A stretch of DNA of 64,000 nucleotides from assembly GCA_949752745.1 (NCBI GenBank), contig OX457027.1, positions 63,780,329-63,844,328 on the forward strand. The letters are read 5' to 3'. The position numbers and the translations under genes were made by a program. Each line of letters starts with the position of its first letter. Within the stretch, counting starts at the first letter, position 1. Shown piece after piece: positions 40,690 through 54,200 of the stretch. The notes beneath the pieces are model-generated. The model was given only the letters and a program-made list of their open reading frames with translations, was not told the origin of the DNA and made no database searches. This DNA comes from Protula sp. h YS-2021 (taxonomy: Eukaryota; Annelida; Polychaeta; Sabellida; Serpulidae).

Positions 40690-42242
40690 GAATGGGGGTA
40701 CAGACGCAGTGTGGATCTGCAGCGGCAGTGTGGCAAATTCTCGATCACGTGACTGTTCGCTTGCCGGCCCGGTGCAGTACAATTGCATCATGGTCTGGTT
40801 TTGGACAGTGCGGTCTTGCGCATGGTTCACAACGTGGCTGCACACCTGTAGTGCTTTCTTTGTTGCTAATCGTAATCCTGCTGTTCGAAGTGAGACCCTG
40901 CTAAAATTAAAAGAATAGATTGAATTTACTTCTTTTGTGTCTGCCTTCTGTATGACATAATATCTTGTAGACAGTGTGTCAACCAGTCAGTATGCATTGG
41001 GTAGTCAATTCCCACCGCCAGTTCGAGTCTCCAATAGTGATGGCTTCGTAGTCTACAAGCTCGTATTTTCGAAATTAAAACAGAAGCATTTAATTTCTTA
41101 ATATTCATTACTTTATGAGTAAAATATCTTGCAAACTAGCTCACCAGCCGAAGAAACAAGTACTCTCAGTGAAACTGACCGAGTTCCGCGCCGGAACACA
41201 AAGAATAACACTGTCACAGATGAACGGGTGAACGACACGCGAAATACTTCTCGCTCATCTATATATGGTGGAGAACGTTTTAGCATATGCACATCAGCTG
41301 TATTCACCCAATGTTTGAGACATAGATTACAAAATTCATGTACCCCAAGTGTCGACAAACAGACAGATGGAGGATAAACCCGAATTCTTTAGTCCCCAAA
41401 TCACGACGGGGGACTAAAAAACTACAAGCTTTTCAGGATTACTACATGAGTAACATTGCTGCAAAATTTCCTAAGAACCCTCAAAAACTTGTAGGCGAAG
41501 AAGCATTTTAATTAAAAGTTTACATACGTACATACAGACGATGAATGCCCCCATTCGTCTGATAATACCCGCTCCCTTAAGTCGACCACGGAACCCCGGG
41601 AGAGGATAGTTGGTATCAAATATGGTGCCATGGGTGCCGAAAAAATTGAAAGGGGGGAGTAATTTTTAGACTGGACGCGATTCACGCGAAGTAGCAATTT
41701 CGTTAAAACGGGGGGGGGGGGGGGATAATTTTTCGTCAGTGCACCATGATATTTCACTCCGTGTGGGAAAAGAGTGTGTTATGTCAAATTTAGCACTCTG
41801 CGTTCAGGGGTCGTTTTAAAAAATCATGGACACACACGGCAACCAGTTGTTACGTGAGTGTCCCCCAGGATAAGAACATATGAAAGTGATCCCTATCAAT
41901 TAAAGAATGGAAGATCTCGTAGCGCTGACGGAGAGGCATACGCAAAAGTAAAGAGTATTTAGCTCGAAGCCAGGTCTACGAGTGTTAAATGCTTATATTG
42001 GGCAATATTTTCAAATCTAAAGACTTGAGACTGAATGAAATGGTAGAGTATAATTCACTAAACAAAGAAACTAACTATATAGCTATCCGTGTTGAAAAAG
42101 TCTGTTAACTTCCATTTCAAGAAGGCGAGGTAGTAGTTTTTTTAGTACAGCATTTGTGCAATATTACAGTGGGGACCAAATTACAAAATTGTACCGGAAA
42201 TGTTAATACCGATAATATTCAACAGACGGAAGCACAGCATAT
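40690..42242. other. Left flank of the tandem array
   Basis: No gene or recognised element. A 16-nt G run stands near 41709-41724. The last bases before the array (CAGCATAT) resemble the end of an array unit (CCATATCA). Confidence 0.4.
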
Positions 42243-45200
42243 GGCCTAAGACCACAATTAATTTACTTATATGTTTCTTTATAGAATTTCGAAATCTGAC
42301 GTCTTCTACAACATTGCTGGGAAATCAAGCTTTATTAAATCCTTCAAACTAACCCTTGAGAAGGCAAAAAACACCAAAATATTTGGGGGTTGACCAATTG
42401 GATTTTTTGCTATCTCGCATCAAACAGGGGCACCCATGGATCTCGAAGTCGCTCGATCACATGAAAAAATTACTGAACTTTGACGTCATATTTCTCAAAA
42501 ACAATACGCTTGATTGCAAGGAGTTTAAGCATGTCTCTAGTACAACCCTTTGGGAACATAAGTATGCCACAAGTTTATTACTGATTGCCCGGAACAATCA
42601 TAACATTATCGAAAAAGTACAGCTGCCATGCTAATAGTCTTCCTGTTATTGGGCAATGAAGGCGGAAGTAATTGTGGTCTTGTTCCTTATATGGGGCAAT
42701 TATTTTTGAAATTCTTAATCAAAGTTATATTTTCTTAAACAATGCTGTATAGGAAATAAACTTGGGAAAAATGAGCCAAATCGAACGATGCATAACAATT
42801 TCGCAGTGCATTTAAGATTGCTACCAAATTATGATAATTGGATTTTTGTCAAACAAAAAAATTAAAACTTGAAGGGTTGTAACTTTTTTATTTTGAAAGT
42901 TATTTTGTTTCCGTAACCAGTAATAGTTATTGTAAAGAGCATGTTACAGCACTTATATTTCCTTCATTTGAAATCTTGTACCTATGAGAAAAATTTTTGG
43001 ACAAAAAATTTTTTTAATTTTTTTTTTTATAAATTCCAAAATCTTTCAGTGGAATTTGTAAATAACAGAACAAAGTGTTAAAATGTGTAGTTTTGAAGCT
43101 GTAATATTTGCTTAAAGGACAGTAAAGGAATTGAGTACTCGCAATTAGTGGCGGCCTTTAAAAAGTAAATAAACTGAATGAGGACCTAATGGCCAATTTT
43201 GGGAGTTTTTGCACCTATTGAATATTTACCAATATATTTTTCCTTTTGCATGATTTCTAAATTTGGTAACTGTTGTTTTGCCGTGGTACTAAACATCATA
43301 AAACGGTTACACATTTTTTTACCTTGAACTACGTGTCTGGCAACAGAAATATCCAAGCTAAAAACGTAAAACAGTGAAAAAAAATCAATATTTACCTCCT
43401 TTTTAAAAAATATATATATTTCTTACCAAAACCTGCCTATTTGTAGCCAGTTCATGACACATATAATAAAAGTTTAGTTTTTTCAAATGATCAGGCTGAA
43501 TAAACAGAAAAACATGCCCACATAAAACCAAAAATAAATCGCCCCCCCCCCCCAGAATCATCGATATTTGCAAAAAATCACATAAAATACATGGCTGTTT
43601 CACACTTTATTCAAACGGAAATGGCAATTTTAAGCTGTTCCTATGTAGGTTTGGAGCTATTCTACTTAAATATGGCGCTTTTAAAGCCTGATATTCAAAT
43701 TATCAATACAAATTACAATATTTCAAAAAATGACATCGTAAATCACACAAAATCTACATTTAAAACAAAAATTTAAGCAATATAATCAAAAGGCTTAGAA
43801 AGCAACAGTTTTCAATATTTTTGGGCCAATTCATGGCAGTTTGTGGAAAAATAAGACGATACATCCTTCTATAGTCCTAGACCTCCCACTTTCATATATG
43901 CCATATCAGGCCTAAGACCACAATTAATTTACTTATATGTTTCTTTATAGAATTTCGAAATCTGACGTCTTCTACAACATTGCTGGGAAATCAAGCTTTA
44001 TTAAATCCTTCAAACTAACCCTTGAGAAGGCAAAAAACACCAAAATATTTTGGGGTTGACCAATTGGATTTTTTGCTATCTCGCATCAAACAGGGGCACC
44101 CATGGATCTCGAAGTCGCTCGATCACATGAAAAAATTACTGAACTTTGACGTCATATTTCTCAAAAACAATACGCTTGATTGCAAGGAGTTTAAGCATGT
44201 CTCTAGTACAACCCTTTGGGAACATAAGTATGCCACAAGTTTATTACTGATTGCCCGGAACAATCATAACATTATCGAAAAAGTACAGCTGCCATGCTAA
44301 TAGTCTTCCTGTTATTGGGCAATGAAGGCGGAAGTAATTGTGGTCTTGTTCCTTATATGGGGCAATTATTTTTGAAATTCTTAATCAAAGTTATATTTTC
44401 TTAAACAATGCTGTATAGGAAATAAACTTGGGAAAAATGAGCCAAATCGAACGATGCATAACAATTTCGCAGTGCATTTAAGATTGCTACCAAATTATGA
44501 TAATTGGATTTTTGTCAAACAAAAAAATTAAAACTTGAAGGGTTGTAACTTTTTTATTTTGAAAGTTATTTTGTTTCCGTAACCAGTAATAGTTATTGTA
44601 AAGAGCATGTTACAGCACTTATATTTCCTTCATTTGAAATCTTGTACCTATGAGAAAAATTTTTGGACAAAAAATTTTTTTAATTTTTTTTTTTATAAAT
44701 TCCAAAATCTTTCAGTGGAATTTGTAAATAACAGAACAAAGTGTTAAAATGTGTAGTTTTGAAGCTGTAATATTTGCTTAAAGGACAGTAAAGGAATTGA
44801 GTACTCGCAATTAGTGGCGGCCTTTAAAAAGTAAATAAACTGAATGAGGACCTAATGGCCAATTTTGGGAGTTTTTGCACCTATTGAATATTTACCAATA
44901 TATTTTTCCTTTTGCATGATTTCTAAATTTGGTAACTGTTGTTTTGCCGTGGTACTAAACATCATAAAACGGTTACACATTTTTTTACCTTGAACTACGT
45001 GTCTGGCAACAGAAATATCCAAGCTAAAAACGTAAAACAGTGAAAAAAAATCAATATTTACCTCCTTTTTAAAAAATATATATATTTCTTACCAAAACCT
45101 GCCTATTTGTAGCCAGTTCATGACACATATAATAAAAGTTTAGTTTTTCAAATGATCAGGCTGAATAAACAGAAAAACATGCCCACATAAAACCAAAAAT

Positions 45201-48200
45201 AAATCGCCCCCCCCCCCCAGAATCATCGATATTTGCAAAAAATCACATAAAATACATGGCTGTTTCACACTTTATTCAAACGGAAATGGCAATTTTAAGC
45301 TGTTCCTATGTAGGTTTGGAGCTATTCTACTTAAATATGGCGCTTTTAAAGCCTGATATTCAAATTATCAATACAAATTACAATATTTCAAAAAATGACA
45401 TCGTAAATCACACAAAATCTACATTTAAAACAAAAATTTAAGCAATATAATCAAAAGGCTTAGAAAGCAACAGTTTTCAATATTTTTGGGCCAATTCATG
45501 GCAGTTTGTGGAAAAATAAGACGATACATCCTTCTATAGTCCTAGACCTCCCACTTTCATATATGCCATATCAGGCCTAAGACCACAATTAATTTACTTA
45601 TATGTTTCTTTATAGAATTTCGAAATCTGACGTCTTCTACAACATTGCTGGGAAATCAAGCTTTATTAAATCCTTCAAACTAACCCTTGAGAAGGCAAAA
45701 AACACCAAAATATTTGGGGGTTGACCAATTGGATTTTTTGCTATCTCGCATCAAACAGGGGCACCCATGGATCTCGGAAGTCGCTCGATCACATGAAAAA
45801 ATTACTGAACTTTGACGTCATATTTCTCAAAAACAATACGCTTGATTGCAAGGAGTTTAAGCATGTCTCTAGTACAACCCTTTGGGAACATAAGTATGCC
45901 ACAAGTTTATTACTGATTGCCCGGAACAATCATAACATTATCGAAAAAGTACAGCTGCCATGCTAATAGTCTTCCTGTTATTGGGCAATGAAGGCGGAAG
46001 TAATTGTGGTCTTGTTCCTTATATGGGGCAATTATTTTTGAAATTCTTAATCAAAGTTATATTTTCTTAAACAATGCTGTATAGGAAATAAACTTGGGAA
46101 AAATGAGCCAAATCGAACGATGCATAACAATTTCGCAGTGCATTTAAGATTGCTACCAAATTATGATAATTGGATTTTTGTCAAACAAAAAAATTAAAAC
46201 TTGAAGGGTTGTAACTTTTTTATTTTGAAAGTTATTTTGTTTCCGTAACCAGTAATAGTTATTGTAAAGAGCATGTTACAGCACTTATATTTCCTTCATT
46301 TGAAATCTTGTACCTATGAGAAAAATTTTTGGACAAAAAATTTTTTTAATTTTTTTTTTTATAAATTCCAAAATCTTTCAGTGGAATTTGTAAATAACAG
46401 AACAAAGTGTTAAAATGTGTAGTTTTGAAGCTGTAATATTTGCTTAAAGGACAGTAAAGGAATTGAGTACTCGCAATTAGTGGCGGCCTTTAAAAAGTAA
46501 ATAAACTGAATGAGGACCTAATGGCCAATTTTGGGAGTTTTTGCACCTATTGAATATTTACCAATATATTTTTCCTTTTGCATGATTTCTAAATTTGGTA
46601 ACTGTTGTTTTGCCGTGGTACTAAACATCATAAAACGGTTACACATTTTTTTACCTTGAACTACGTGTCTGGCAACAGAAATATCCAAGCTAAAAACGTA
46701 AAACAGTGAAAAAAAATCAATATTTACCTCCTTTTTAAAAAATATATATATTTCTTACCAAAACCTGCCTATTTGTAGCCAGTTCATGACACATATAATA
46801 AAAGTTTAGTTTTTCAAATGATCAGGCTGAATAAACAGAAAAACATGCCCACATAAAACCAAAAATAAATCGCCCCCCCCCCCCCAGAATCATCGATATT
46901 TGCAAAAAATCACATAAAATACATGGCTGTTTCACACTTTATTCAAACGGAAATGGCAATTTTAAGCTGTTCCTATGTAGGTTTGGAGCTATTCTACTTA
47001 AATATGGCGCTTTTAAAGCCTGATATTCAAATTATCAATACAAATTACAATATTTCAAAAAATGACATCGTAAATCACACAAAATCTACATTTAAAACAA
47101 AAATTTAAGCAATATAATCAAAAGGCTTAGAAAGCAACAGTTTTCAATATTTTTGGGCCAATTCATGGCAGTTTGTGGAAAAATAAGACGATACATCCTT
47201 CTATAGTCCTAGACCTCCCACTTTCATATATGCCATATCAGGCCTAAGACCACAATTAATTTACTTATATGTTTCTTTATAGAATTTCGAAATCTGACGT
47301 CTTCTACAACATTGCTGGGAAATCAAGCTTTATTAAATCCTTCAAACTAACCCTTGAGAAGGCAAAAAACACCAAAATATTTGGGGGTTGACCAATTGGA
47401 TTTTTTGCTATCTCGCATCAAACAGGGGCACCCATGGATCTCGAAGTCGCTCGATCACATGAAAAAATTACTGAACTTTGACGTCATATTTCTCAAAAAC
47501 AATACGCTTGATTGCAAGGAGTTTAAGCATGTCTCTAGTACAACCCTTTGGGAACATAAGTATGCCACAAGTTTATTACTGATTGCCCGGAACAATCATA
47601 ACATTATCGAAAAAGTACAGCTGCCATGCTAATAGTCTTCCTGTTATTGGGCAATGAAGGCGGAAGTAATTGTGGTCTTGTTCCTTATATGGGGCAATTA
47701 TTTTTGAAATTCTTAATCAAAGTTATATTTTCTTAAACAATGCTGTATAGGAAATAAACTTGGGAAAAATGAGCCAAATCGAACGATGCATAACAATTTC
47801 GCAGTGCATTTAAGATTGCTACCAAATTATGATAATTGGATTTTTGTCAAACAAAAAAATTAAAACTTGAAGGGTTGTAACTTTTTTATTTTGAAAGTTA
47901 TTTTGTTTCCGTAACCAGTAATAGTTATTGTAAAGAGCATGTTACAGCACTTATATTTCCTTCATTTGAAATCTTGTACCTATGAGAAAAATTTTTGGAC
48001 AAAAAATTTTTTTAATTTTTTTTTTTATAAATTCCAAAATCTTTCAGTGGAATTTGTAAATAACAGAACAAAGTGTTAAAATGTGTAGTTTTGAAGCTGT
48101 AATATTTGCTTAAAGGACAGTAAAGGAATTGAGTACTCGCAATTAGTGGCGGCCTTTAAAAAGTAAATAAACTGAATGAGGACCTAATGGCCAATTTTGG

Positions 48201-51200
48201 GAGTTTTTGCACCTATTGAATATTTACCAATATATTTTTCCTTTTGCATGATTTCTAAATTTGGTAACTGTTGTTTTGCCGTGGTACTAAACATCATAAA
48301 ACGGTTACACATTTTTTTACCTTGAACTACGTGTCTGGCAACAGAAATATCCAAGCTAAAAACGTAAAACAGTGAAAAAAAATCAATATTTACCTCCTTT
48401 TTAAAAAATATATATATTTCTTACCAAAACCTGCCTATTTGTAGCCAGTTCATGACACATATAATAAAAGTTTAGTTTTTCAAATGATCAGGCTGAATAA
48501 ACAGAAAAACATGCCCACATAAAACCAAAAATAAATCGCCCCCCCCCCCAGAATCATCGATATTTGCAAAAAATCACATAAAATACATGGCTGTTTCACA
48601 CTTTATTCAAACGGAAATGGCAATTTTAAGCTGTTCCTATGTAGGTTTGGAGCTATTCTACTTAAATATGGCGCTTTTAAAGCCTGATATTCAAATTATC
48701 AATACAAATTACAATATTTCAAAAAATGACATCGTAAATCACACAAAATCTACATTTAAAACAAAAATTTAAGCAATATAATCAAAAGGCTTAGAAAGCA
48801 ACAGTTTTCAATATTTTTGGGCCAATTCATGGCAGTTTGTGGAAAAATAAGACGATACATCCTTCTATAGTCCTAGACCTCCCACTTTCATATATGCCAT
48901 ATCAGGCCTAAGACCACAATTAATTTACTTATATGTTTCTTTATAGAATTTCGAAATCTGACGTCTTCTCAACATTGCTGGGAAATCAAGCTTTATTAAA
49001 TCCTTCAAACTAACCCTTGAGAAGGCAAAAAACACCAAAATATTTGGGGGTTGACCAATTGGATTTTTTGCTATCTCGCATCAAACAGGGGCACCCATGG
49101 ATCTCGAAGTCGCTCGATCACATGAAAAAATTACTGAACTTTGACGTCATATTTCTCAAAAACAATACGCTTGATTGCAAGGAGTTTAAGCATGTCTCTA
49201 GTACAACCCTTTGGGAACATAAGTATGCCACAAGTTTATTACTGATTGCCCGGAACAATCATAACATTATCGAAAAAGTACAGCTGCCATGCTAATAGTC
49301 TTCCTGTTATTGGGCAATGAAGGCGGAAGTAATTGTGGTCTTGTTCCTTATATGGGGCAATTATTTTTGAAATTCTTAATCAAAGTTATATTTTCTTAAA
49401 CAATGCTGTATAGGAAATAAACTTGGGAAAAATGAGCCAAATCGAACGATGCATAACAATTTCGCAGTGCATTTAAGATTGCTACCAAATTATGATAATT
49501 GGATTTTTGTCAAACAAAAAAATTAAAACTTGAAGGGTTGTAACTTTTTTATTTTGAAAGTTATTTTGTTTCCGTAACCAGTAATAGTTATTGTAAAGAG
49601 CATGTTACAGCACTTATATTTCCTTCATTTGAAATCTTGTACCTATGAGAAAAATTTTTGGACAAAAAATTTTTTTAATTTTTTTTTTTATAAATTCCAA
49701 AATCTTTCAGTGGAATTTGTAAATAACAGAACAAAGTGTTAAAATGTGTAGTTTTGAAGCTGTAATATTTGCTTAAAGGACAGTAAAGGAATTGAGTACT
49801 CGCAATTAGTGGCGGCCTTTAAAAAGTAAATAAACTGAATGAGGACCTAATGGCCAATTTTGGGAGTTTTTGCACCTATTGAATATTTACCAATATATTT
49901 TTCCTTTTGCATGATTTCTAAATTTGGTAACTGTTGTTTTGCCGTGGTACTAAACATCATAAAACGGTTACACATTTTTTTACCTTGAACTACGTGTCTG
50001 GCAACAGAAATATCCAAGCTAAAAACGTAAAACAGTGAAAAAAAATCAATATTTACCTCCTTTTTAAAAAATATATATATTTCTTACCAAAACCTGCCTA
50101 TTTGTAGCCAGTTCATGACACATATAATAAAAGTTTAGTTTTTCAAATGATCAGGCTGAATAAACAGAAAAACATGCCCACATAAAACCAAAAATAAATC
50201 GCCCCCCCCCCCCCAGAATCATCGATATTTGCAAAAAATCACATAAAATACATGGCTGTTTCACACTTTATTCAAACGGAAATGGCAATTTTAAGCTGTT
50301 CCTATGTAGGTTTGGAGCTATTCTACTTAAATATGGCGCTTTTAAAGCCTGATATTCAAATTATCAATACAAATTACAATATTTCAAAAAATGACATCGT
50401 AAATCACACAAAATCTACATTTAAAACAAAAATTTAAGCAATATAATCAAAAGGCTTAGAAAGCAACAGTTTTCAATATTTTTGGGCCAATTCATGGCAG
50501 TTTGTGGAAAAATAAGACGATACATCCTTCTATAGTCCTAGACCTCCCACTTTCATATATGCCATATCAGGCCTAAGACCACAATTAATTTACTTATATG
50601 TTTCTTTATAGAATTTCGAAATCTGACGTCTTCTACAACATTGCTGGGAAATCAAGCTTTATTAAATCCTTCAAACTAACCCTTGAGAAGGCAAAAAACA
50701 CCAAAATATTTGGGGGTTGACCAATTGGATTTTTTGCTATCTCGCATCAAACAGGGGCACCCATGGATCTCGAAGTCGCTCGATCACATGAAAAAATTAC
50801 TGAACTTTGACGTCATATTTCTCAAAAACAATACGCTTGATTGCAAGGAGTTTAAGCATGTCTCTAGTACAACCCTTTGGGAACATAAGTATGCCACAAG
50901 TTTATTACTGATTGCCCGGAACAATCATAACATTATCGAAAAAGTACAGCTGCCATGCTAATAGTCTTCCTGTTATTGGGCAATGAAGGCGGAAGTAATT
51001 GTGGTCTTGTTCCTTATATGGGGCAATTATTTTTGAAATTCTTAATCAAAGTTATATTTTCTTAAACAATGCTGTATAGGAAATAAACTTGGGAAAAATG
51101 AGCCAAATCGAACGATGCATAACAATTTCGCAGTGCATTTAAGATTGCTACCAAATTATGATAATTGGATTTTTGTCAAACAAAAAAATTAAAACTTGAA

Positions 51201-54200
51201 GGGTTGTAACTTTTTTATTTTGAAAGTTATTTTGTTTCCGTAACCAGTAATAGTTATTGTAAAGAGCATGTTACAGCACTTATATTTCCTTCATTTGAAA
51301 TCTTGTACCTATGAGAAAAATTTTTGGACAAAAAATTTTTTTAATTTTTTTTTTTATAAATTCCAAAATCTTTCAGTGGAATTTGTAAATAACAGAACAA
51401 AGTGTTAAAATGTGTAGTTTTGAAGCTGTAATATTTGCTTAAAGGACAGTAAAGGAATTGAGTACTCGCAATTAGTGGCGGCCTTTAAAAAGTAAATAAA
51501 CTGAATGAGGACCTAATGGCCAATTTTGGGAGTTTTTGCACCTATTGAATATTTACCAATATATTTTTCCTTTTGCATGATTTCTAAATTTGGTAACTGT
51601 TGTTTTGCCGTGGTACTAAACATCATAAAACGGTTACACATTTTTTTACCTTGAACTACGTGTCTGGCAACAGAAATATCCAAGCTAAAAACGTAAAACA
51701 GTGAAAAAAAATCAATATTTACCTCCTTTTTAAAAAATATATATATTTCTTACCAAAACCTGCCTATTTGTAGCCAGTTCATGACACATATAATAAAAGT
51801 TTAGTTTTTCAAATGATCAGGCTGAATAAACAGAAAAACATGCCCACATAAAACCAAAAATAAATCGCCCCCCCCCCCCAGAATCATCGATATTTGCAAA
51901 AAATCACATAAAATACATGGCTGTTTCACACTTTATTCAAACGGAAATGGCAATTTTAAGCTGTTCCTATGTAGGTTTGGAGCTATTCTACTTAAATATG
52001 GCGCTTTTAAAGCCTGATATTCAAATTATCAATACAAATTACAATATTTCAAAAAATGACATCGTAAATCACACAAAATCTACATTTAAAACAAAAATTT
52101 AAGCAATATAATCAAAAGGCTTAGAAAGCAACAGTTTTCAATATTTTTGGGCCAATTCATGGCAGTTTGTGGAAAAATAAGACGATACATCCTTCTATAG
52201 TCCTAGACCTCCCACTTTCATATATGCCATATCAGGCCTAAGACCACAATTAATTTACTTATATGTTTCTTTATAGAATTTCGAAATCTGACGTCTTCTA
52301 CAACATTGCTGGGAAATCAAGCTTTATTAAATCCTTCAAACTAACCCTTGAGAAGGCAAAAAACACCAAAATATTTGGGGGTTGACCAATTGGATTTTTT
52401 GCTATCTCGCATCAAACAGGGGCACCCATGGATCTCGAAGTCGCTCGATCACATGAAAAAATTACTGAACTTTGACGTCATATTTCTCAAAAACAATACG
52501 CTTGATTGCAAGGAGTTTAAGCATGTCTCTAGTACAACCCTTTGGGAACATAAGTATGCCACAAGTTTATTACTGATTGCCCGGAACAATCATAACATTA
52601 TCGAAAAAGTACAGCTGCCATGCTAATAGTCTTCCTGTTATTGGGCAATGAAGGCGGAAGTAATTGTGGTCTTGTTCCTTATATGGGGCAATTATTTTTG
52701 AAATTCTTAATCAAAGTTATATTTTCTTAAACAATGCTGTATAGGAAATAAACTTGGGAAAAATGAGCCAAATCGAACGATGCATAACAATTTCGCAGTG
52801 CATTTAAGATTGCTACCAAATTATGATAATTGGATTTTTGTCAAACAAAAAAATTAAAACTTGAAGGGTTGTAACTTTTTTATTTTGAAAGTTATTTTGT
52901 TTCCGTAACCAGTAATAGTTATTGTAAAGAGCATGTTACAGCACTTATATTTCCTTCATTTGAAATCTTGTACCTATGAGAAAAATTTTTGGACAAAAAA
53001 TTTTTTTAATTTTTTTTTTTATAAATTCCAAAATCTTTCAGTGGAATTTGTAAATAACAGAACAAAGTGTTAAAATGTGTAGTTTTGAAGCTGTAATATT
53101 TGCTTAAAGGACAGTAAAGGAATTGAGTACTCGCAATTAGTGGCGGCCTTTAAAAAGTAAATAAACTGAATGAGGACCTAATGGCCAATTTTGGGAGTTT
53201 TTGCACCTATTGAATATTTACCAATATATTTTTCCTTTTGCATGATTTCTAAATTTGGTAACTGTTGTTTTGCCGTGGTACTAAACATCATAAAACGGTT
53301 ACACATTTTTTTACCTTGAACTACGTGTCTGGCAACAGAAATATCCAAGCTAAAAACGTAAAACAGTGAAAAAAAATCAATATTTACCTCCTTTTTAAAA
53401 AATATATATATTTCTTACCAAAACCTGCCTATTTGTAGCCAGTTCATGACACATATAATAAAAGTTTAGTTTTTCAAATGATCAGGCTGAATAAACAGAA
53501 AAACATGCCCACATAAAACCAAAAATAAATCGCCCCCCCCCCCCAGAATCATCGATATTTGCAAAAAATCACATAAAATACATGGCTGTTTCACACTTTA
53601 TTCAAACGGAAATGGCAATTTTAAGCTGTTCCTATGTAGGTTTGGAGCTATTCTACTTAAATATGGCGCTTTTAAAGCCTGATATTCAAATTATCAATAC
53701 AAATTACAATATTTCAAAAAATGACATCGTAAATCACACAAAATCTACATTTAAAACAAAAATTTAAGCAATATAATCAAAAGGCTTAGAAAGCAACAGT
53801 TTTCAATATTTTTGGGCCAATTCATGGCAGTTTGTGGAAAAATAAGACGATACATCCTTCTATAGTCCTAGACCTCCCACTTTCATATATGCCATATCAG
53901 GCCTAAGACCACAATTAATTTACTTATATGTTTCTTTATAGAATTTCGAAATCTGACGTCTTCTACAACATTGCTGGGAAATCAAGCTTTATTAAATCCT
54001 TCAAACTAACCCTTGAGAAGGCAAAAAACACCAAAATATTTGGGGGTTGACCAATTGGATTTTTTGCTATCTCGCATCAAACAGGGGCACCCATGGATCT
54101 CGAAGTCGCTCGATCACATGAAAAAATTACTGAACTTTGACGTCATATTTCTCAAAAACAATACGCTTGATTGCAAGGAGTTTAAGCATGTCTCTAGTAC

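Noticed and set aside
40569..40904. Arg/Lys-rich protein frames over 40.6 kb
   Set aside because: The basic stretch is an (AAG)n microsatellite read in different frames.
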